Positions 58,703 to 64,000 of a stretch of 64,000 bases of DNA are shown here, one piece after another; the stretch's first letter is position 1; each line of letters begins with the position of its first letter. Made by a program: the position numbers and the translations under genes. Below the pieces are notes generated by a model that did no database searches, was not told the DNA's origin, and saw nothing but the letters and a program-made list of their open reading frames with translations. Source of the stretch: Campanula takesimana (lineage: Eukaryota; Streptophyta; Magnoliopsida; Asterales; Campanulaceae); contig JAOWBW010000284.1 of the NCBI GenBank assembly GCA_026119855.1, positions 1,240,001 to 1,304,000 of the forward strand. The letters are read 5' to 3'.

Positions 58703-59546
58703 ATGGATTCTCCACAACATTCTCCAAGTTTTTATGATCATATTGATCTTGATCTTGTGGAATATATTTTTGAAGAAGAAGGTTTGCCACCAAATTCTCC
58801 ACATCAAAATCAAAATCCAAGCAGCAATGAAGTAAGTTTTTAAAGTTATATTTGGTGTTTTGATCAAAATCGCAATAAAAATCCAATGTTGAAACGAAAT
58901 TGTTTTTCAAGATTGGATTTTTAAATTCTGATATTACTCGATTTCGTGTGATATTATACGAGTTTTATGCTAGTTGTCGTGTTTGTATACACGAGTTATG
59001 TGTATTACCTCGTATTATTTCACACGAGATAAATGTGTTCAAGTCGTGTATAGTTACACGAGATGTGCCAGACCATCTCGTATAATGTTACACGAAATGT
59101 CATACAGCCTGTTGTTTATTGTGCAAATTTCTAATTGATGGTAATACAATTTGTAGGGACCGGATGTCAGTGATCAATTCGATACATCTCTATTATTTTC
59201 AAATAGGGATGATCTTGTTAAACACGTACGGGATATCGCGGCCCGTCAAAATATAAACCTTTCTATAGGAGATTCGAGGAAGACAAGTGGCAAGATCCTA
59301 GGCTACGCGAAGATTGTATGCCATTTTGGTGGCAAGTACAGGTCCGGAAAAACTAAAGATGTGAGGTTGACTAGTACGAAGAAGATTGGGTGCAATTTTG
59401 AAATCCGGGCCAAAGATAGGGGTGATGGGGTATGGGGTTACGTTGTGAAGCATGGTTCTCATAATCATGACTTTCCAACGTATCCCGAAGGTCATCCGTT
59501 GGGTAAATTAACTAGTTCTGTACTGAAAAAAAAAACAGACACTTAA
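58703..59546 (+). CDS. FAR1-type DNA-binding domain protein of MULE origin, 2 exons
   Basis: Exon 1 (58703-58831, 43 codons) encodes an acidic start, MDSPQHSPSFYDHIDLDLVE. Exon 2 (59157-59546, 130 codons with TAA) encodes NRDDLVKHVRDIAARQNIN, then VCHFGGKYRSGK, KKIGCNFEIRAKDRGDGVWGY and HGSHNHDFPTYPEGHPLG. The Cys...Cys...His-x-His pattern and order match the FAR1/WRKY-GCM1-type zinc domain at the N-terminus of many MULE transposases. At 172 residues it lacks the DDE and SWIM parts, ending just after an A-run. It may be a truncated transposase or a stand-alone DNA-binding protein. Palindrome arrays lie upstream and in the intron. Confidence 0.7.
58944..59100. repeat. Array 3 of TCGTGT...ACACGA palindromes, in the intron
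   Basis: Palindromes begin at 58944, 58977, 59010, 59044 and 59078, spaced 33, 33, 34 and 34 bp, filling the second half of the intron of the FAR1-like gene. Confidence 0.9.
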
Positions 59547-59733
59547 CAGAAACAGAAACATACCCAGAAACCAGAATTACAAACCAGAAATTTAAACTGA
59601 AACATATCCCAAAGTGTCAAGCATCAAAAGTTTACAAACCAGAAATTTAAAAATCAATCAATGTATCCCAAAGTGTCAAACTACCAAATGTATGAAGTAC
59701 GTGTCTTACAAACCAGAAATTTAAAACATAAAC

Positions 59734-60890
59734 CTAATGGGGACCTCCTAATAGCTCGTGCACCCGTCTAATCTCATCTATGACATCCGCGGGTATCCTG
59801 TCATCCGTGAGCATCGCAAGCAGTCTATCTCGAGCCTCTACAACCCTAGGCGGAGGTGGAACGTTAACTAGGCCATCATGAATCGGATTAGTAATCCGAA
59901 CATGAGTCCTAGCCAGGAACCACTGCATATACGTGGAAGTAACAGGATCAGATGCGCTCACGGACAACCCCCATCTACGCACTGGATCGAAAACCCCCAA
60001 GCCGTCCTCTAACCAATCCTCCCATATATCATCACGCGTTCCATAGGACTTCTTGTACCCCTTTTGACCAGCCATCAATGAACAATCTCGGCTGCAAGAT
60101 ATGGGGTCTCTGGGGATTTTCTGCTGGATCCCAAACTGCCGTGTAACACGGTCAGGCATATACGCTTCCGTGATATCCTGGAAGCGTATAACCCCACGGA
60201 AGTAGGAGACCGGCAAAAGCGCCTCTGGGGTGGTACCGTAGGGAGTCCAACAAACCTAAAAATGAATTTGTTAGACACCGTCAACAGAAATAATAAATTA
60301 TAACAATTTGTAAAACTTTAAATATAACTAACTCACCCTATCAACCGTCATCGTGTCAAGGGTATACCGGAACTTCAATAGATGGGGCATATCCCTTCCG
60401 GCCGTATCAGTACGTAACCATCTACGAGCCCTCGGCTGGCCCTCCGTCCATAACGGGTCAATATCTCTCCGGAAAACCGGAAAGTACTCGTATATCCAGG
60501 CCTGCAAATGTATGAAATAAATAAGTTAACAATGTTATAACCATAAATACATGTTGTAATTATTAAATGATTGTTAAATATTACCTCTAAAAGACTCAAA
60601 CAACCACCGATCTGCTTGCATCCATATCTAGATGCCTTCCCCAACTCCCGGTATAGATATACCAACGCAGCTGTCCCCCAGGATAGAGCCCCCACTCTGT
60701 CAATATCCACGCACAATGAAAGGTATTCTGAGGGCATATTATCCTGAGTCTTGTCCACGAACAGCGTGGAGCCGAGGAGGAACATGATGTACGTGGAAGC
60801 GCGCTCATCGTCAGTCATGTCGGAAGGGGTCTCAAAGGACCGGCGGAGGCCATCTAAAGAGTACGTCGTGCCCTTCCGACATGTATCAAG
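59734..60890 (-). CDS. Plant mobile domain (PMD) protein, 5' end cut off by LTR insertion
   Basis: Minus-strand exons are 60585-60890 (5' truncated), 60337-60501 and 59734-60255 with TGA; junctions are GT-AG and phase 0. The visible 330 residues show the PMD order: FVDKTQDNMPSEYL, LCVDIDRVGALSWGTAALVY, LYRELGKAS, GGCLSLLEAWIYEYFP, then a WLRTDTAG...LKFRYTLDTM block and VCWTPYG. The domain (MAIN-like; PF10536) occurs in host genes and in many MULEs and gypsy elements. The reading frame runs open through 60890, where the LTR starts, so the N-terminus is separated. The 3' ends of this gene and the FAR1-like gene face each other, 187 bp apart. Confidence 0.8.
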
Positions 60891-63087
60891 TGTAGCGACC
60901 CCAAAACCCGTCCCTATTTATTTTATATTTTTGGGGATTTTTATTTGACTTATGTGTGCATTTTATGTGTTGCATCATATTTTATGATTTGCATATCATA
61001 CTTGATTATTTGTGTTATTTACTTAGTTAGTAAAAATAATGATTAAAGGAGTTAAATGATTAAGTTGAAACTTTAGGGTCCTAGTTGAAATTATAAGTTT
61101 AGGGGCTAAAGTGTTATCTTTGAAAGTTGGGTGACCAAATTGTAAAAATGGAAAAGATATTTAAGGAAACTTTTCCTTCCCTTCTTCATTCCTGTGTAGC
61201 TTTCTCTGCAACTTTCTACGTTTCATCAGTTAGGGTTAGGAGAAAAGGTAAGTTCAACCCATTTCGATTTAATTCTTTTTATTTACTTACCCGTTTTAAA
61301 AACTAATTATATAAAAATGATCAGGGCGTCGAGTAGGTCATTTCTAGCCGAACAAAACTTATTTCAGCTATACTTTTTCCGGAACTAGGTAAGTTACTAA
61401 TTCCCCTTTAAATGTTAAATTAGTCATATATGCTATATATGATACTCCTACTTGTTAATTTTGTGTTTTGGGTAATATTTGCTATACTTGTAATTTTGGG
61501 ACAAAGGGAGTATAGGGAAATTGTTTTAGCTGAGTATGGGATTGGTTTGGAACTCAAATTGAACTCAAATGAAAGTTACTAATGTGGTGTAGTATAGTGT
61601 GAAGAATATATGTTGTACTTGTGGGACGGAAGGAGTAAAAATGTAACTAAGGAAGAATCTGGGATTTGGCCCAAATTTGGAGGAGGCGCGCGCACCATAT
61701 ATAATGAGGCGCACGCATCCATTGGTACCAACTTAGGCAAGAATTGACTGGAGAAGGGAGGCGTGCGCATCCCTTTGGATGAGGCGCGCGCACCCTTAAG
61801 TGAATCAACAATAGGGAAGTTCTGGTCCTAGGAGGCGCGCGCATCCTATGGGGTGAGGCGTGCGCATCCCCCTGTTTCCAAGGTTTGATAGTTTTGATCA
61901 AGTTGGGTATAAGAGGGCAAATGTTTATGTGATCCTTGTGGTTGCTTAGGACTTAAATGTGTATGTGTATGACTTTTATGTCCTTGATGAAAGAGATTGG
62001 GTTGTAACTAAATGTCCTTTTTATGGACTTGTTATAAGGAATCTTTGTGTGCATCTTGTGATGTTTTTGGATTAATTCCTTCTTGGATTAAATGCCCGGG
62101 TTTTGTTTAGCAAGTATTCATTACTGTGCTTCTTGTTAAAAGTCCAGCTGGTCTTGTTGTGGAGTCAGCCAATGGAAGAATTATAGTGGTACAGGTAAGT
62201 CCACTATAAGGTTTTCCATTGGAGCTTGTGAGTCAGGCGGTGGAAGAATTATAGTGGCACACAAGCCAAGTTCACTATAAGATGTCCACTGTGCCTTCTA
62301 GTTTCCCCAGTCCAGATTGGCCTTGGATGGGATGAATTGCTCCCTTTGGTGAGTATTTGGGTTATGACTTTGTGTCATATTTCCCTCTCTGGTTACTTGC
62401 TTCTATTGGTTATGATTTGGTTTTCGGGATCCCGACGCCTTCAGCTATTTATGCTGTTCAGATGGTTTTCTCTGATGGGTTTCACAGTTGGTATTCTCAT
62501 CAGTTATGGTTATTGGTTAACTTTGGCTTTGGTATCCACCGGAGTGTGGGCAATGTGATATAAGTGATATATGAGTTGATGTTATATGCTATATGCTTAC
62601 TTGTTGATATTGTTCTTTATGATCATCATATCAGCATGTAACGTAGTTGCATTTTAGTAGCTTACTGAGATTTATTCTCACCCTTATTTGTTTACTGTTT
62701 TAGATAAAGGCGGTTCCAAGGGATAGGACACTTGGCACGGGAGGACGTTCGTTTGGTAAGAATTGGGACTTGTTTTGTTGAAGGTTACATTATGTAAATG
62801 TAAACCCTTTGGGTAGAGTACCCGTACTTCTTATAGTTCCATCTATTTTGGTAAAGGTTGATGTATGTATATTGGTTTAAAAGTTTGTAAGCCTTCGGGC
62901 TAAGTACTTTCGTCGTGAAAGTGTTTGTGAAAGTTGTTTCAAGTTAAGTGAAGTCTTTGAACTTCAAGTGTGTTTTGTGCCACTTTCTAAAAGGACATTT
63001 CGAAAAATTTACTAAAAGGTTTCATAACGTCTTCTGTTCGTGTCCCGAGCGTGGGGCCAAGTAGGACCACGGGTACGGGGCGCGACA
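60891..63087 (+). mobile_element. 5' LTR (2.2 kb) of a Ty3/gypsy retrotransposon
   Basis: It starts TGTAGCGACCCC and ends GGGGCGCGACA, followed after two bases by a tRNA-iMet primer-binding site. The CTTACTGAGATTTATTCTCA block and a GC-rich motif cluster ally it with the solo LTR at 34554. The base before TG is preceded by TCAAG (60886-60890), the expected left target duplication. The element continues beyond the window, so the 3' LTR is not visible. Confidence 0.88.
61683..61870. repeat. GC-rich motif cluster in gypsy LTR
   Basis: Six copies of GAGGCG(C/T)(G/A)CGCA(C/T)C, in three pairs, in an otherwise AT-rich LTR. It occupies the same relative place as the GGGCGACCGCCCA cluster at 35505. 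Confidence 0.9.
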
Positions 63088-63088
63088 G

Positions 63089-63101
63089 TTGGTATCAGAG
63101 C
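63089..63101 (+). promoter_or_regulatory. Primer-binding site, initiator tRNA-Met type
   Basis: TTGGTATCAGAGC directly follows the LTR (two bases after CA) and matches the 3' end complement of plant initiator tRNA-Met, the common primer of Ty3/gypsy chromoviruses. Confidence 0.85.
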
Positions 63102-63197
63102 TAGGTTGTAGATGGTCTAGAATGACTAAATGACCTAGGAGGGTAGTAGAGTATAGAGTGAGTAACGTTGAGTGTTTAATGCAGGTATTCATTAAAA

Positions 63198-64000
63198 ATG
63201 GGTGAAACTGACGGAGATTAGGCCGGCTCTTCGGGGCAAGGGGATGCCAGAGAAGAGGCTCGAATTATGTTTCAGGGAATGTTCGAAGCAGCGATGAAAA
63301 CTATAAATGATCAGAGGCAAGAAAGGGAACAGGTACCACCAAGATATGGCCTAGAACAGTTTCTGAAAATGAAGCCTATGGAGTATGATGGAGAGCCCGA
63401 TGTATCTAAAACTGAAAGGTGGATTGAATCGATGGAAAAGATCTTTGATGCTTTGAGATGTTCGGAGGAAGATCAAGTCAGGTTTGCTATCTATAAACTG
63501 AATGGAGCGGCTGAGCATTGGTGGAAAGCTTTGAAAACTAAATGGGATGAGACTCATGTACCTTACACTTGGGAGAATTTTCTGGGAAAGTTCAAAGAAC
63601 ACTTCATTCCTCGAGTAGATCAAGACAGGAAGGAGATGGAATTTCTTAACTTGGAGCAAGGTTCTATGTCAATTGCTCAGTATTCAGCTAAATTCTCAGA
63701 GTTGTCCAGGTATTGTACTCACCTAGTGGCAACCGAGGAGAGGAAGGCTACGAGGTTTGTGAAAGGTTTGAAAACTGTGATTAGAACTCAGCTAGTATCC
63801 CATAAGTTGCAAGATTTCCAGGATGCAGTTGATCGAGCTTACCAGGTGGAGCATGACATTGAGGAACATAAAAGGAAAATGGAATTGTTAGGCGTTGGGA
63901 ATCAAGTTAGGCAACCACCACGTGGTGAGAGTAGAGGAAATCAAGGTGGATCTTCACAATTTAAAGGGTCTTCTCAAAGACAGTCAGGTAACAGAAATCA
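63198..64000 (+). CDS. gag: Ty3/gypsy Gag polyprotein, 5' part; stop codon near the start
   Basis: Gag packages the element's RNA into cytoplasmic particles. ATG 63198 (MGETDGD) meets TAG at 63219, but the same frame reopens and the next ATG is 63267. From there it is open to the window end (244 codons). The capsid-like retrotrans_gag region shows AEHWWKALKTKW, TWENFLGKFKEHFIP, LEQGSMSIAQYSAKFSELS and RATRFVKGL-type motifs. The sequence then turns basic and Gly/Ser/Gln-rich (GESRGNQGGSSQFKGSSQRQ), where a zinc knuckle would follow outside the window. Either translation starts at 63267 or the TAG disables this copy. Order and primer site suggest a chromovirus of Tekay/Del type. Confidence 0.85.

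Noticed and set aside
57432..59100. Regularly spaced palindromes look like a CRISPR array
   Set aside because: The repeats are short imperfect palindromes with drifting spacing in a plant transposon context, with no cas genes and no conserved direct repeat of fixed length.
63089..63101. tRNA-Met-like sequence
   Set aside because: Only the 13-base primer-binding complement is present, not a tRNA gene. No complete tRNA was seen anywhere in the window.

Overview
The window is nuclear DNA of a flowering plant, most likely a eudicot. It holds spliced genes with GT-AG introns, AT-rich intergenic DNA and plant-specific transposon lineages. Only three ordinary host genes can be read through: a DnaJ-type ER co-chaperone (19331-20382, minus), condensin II subunit CAP-D3 (23958-29866, minus, eight exons, 1328 codons) and a translationally controlled tumor protein (52136-54622, plus, five exons, 168 residues). 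A single terminal exon of an unidentified gene lies at 12183-12284. The species cannot be named from sequence alone.

Most of the rest is layered mobile DNA. From left to right: 1-5.5 kb carries an NPH3-family pseudogene split by a hAT element and abutted by a Mutator-like element (MULE) that itself contains a hAT-like insert. 5.6-10.4 kb carries a decayed MULE transposase gene, a second copy of its 5' end, a ~175-bp tandem repeat and a 100-N assembly gap. 11-23 kb is dense in Stowaway MITEs, with one hAT MITE carrying a perfect 8-bp target duplication, one Tourist MITE and the DnaJ gene. 31-41 kb holds a truncated Tat/Ogre-like LTR, a three-level nest (Stowaway containing MULE containing a 4-kb solo LTR, the two inner insertions with exact target duplications) and a tandem duplication carrying a second long-TIR element. 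42-51 kb holds MULE and Tourist MITEs, a 1.4-kb insertion between duplicated MITE ends, a small LTR retroelement and a nearly complete PIF/Harbinger element. 55.7-57.2 kb is a DUF4283 (LINE ORF1-like) pseudogene.

The right end is the most unusual part. A gene with a FAR1-type DNA-binding domain (58703-59546) is preceded and interrupted by clusters of short palindromes (TCGTGT...ACACGA) spaced about 34 bp apart. It converges on a plant-mobile-domain gene (59734-60890, minus), whose 5' part has been cut off by the 5' LTR of a Ty3/gypsy element (60891 onward) that runs out of the window. The MULE at 5.6-10 kb shows a parallel arrangement with a different palindrome (CCGGAA...TTCCGG). Together these suggest that MULE families carry their own arrays of palindromic sites next to their DNA-binding gene; this is inference.

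The DnaJ gene carries a one-base deletion in a homopolymer, so it is either a sequencing error or a fresh null allele. Exon boundaries were read by eye from GT-AG sites and reading-frame continuity; no alignment was run.
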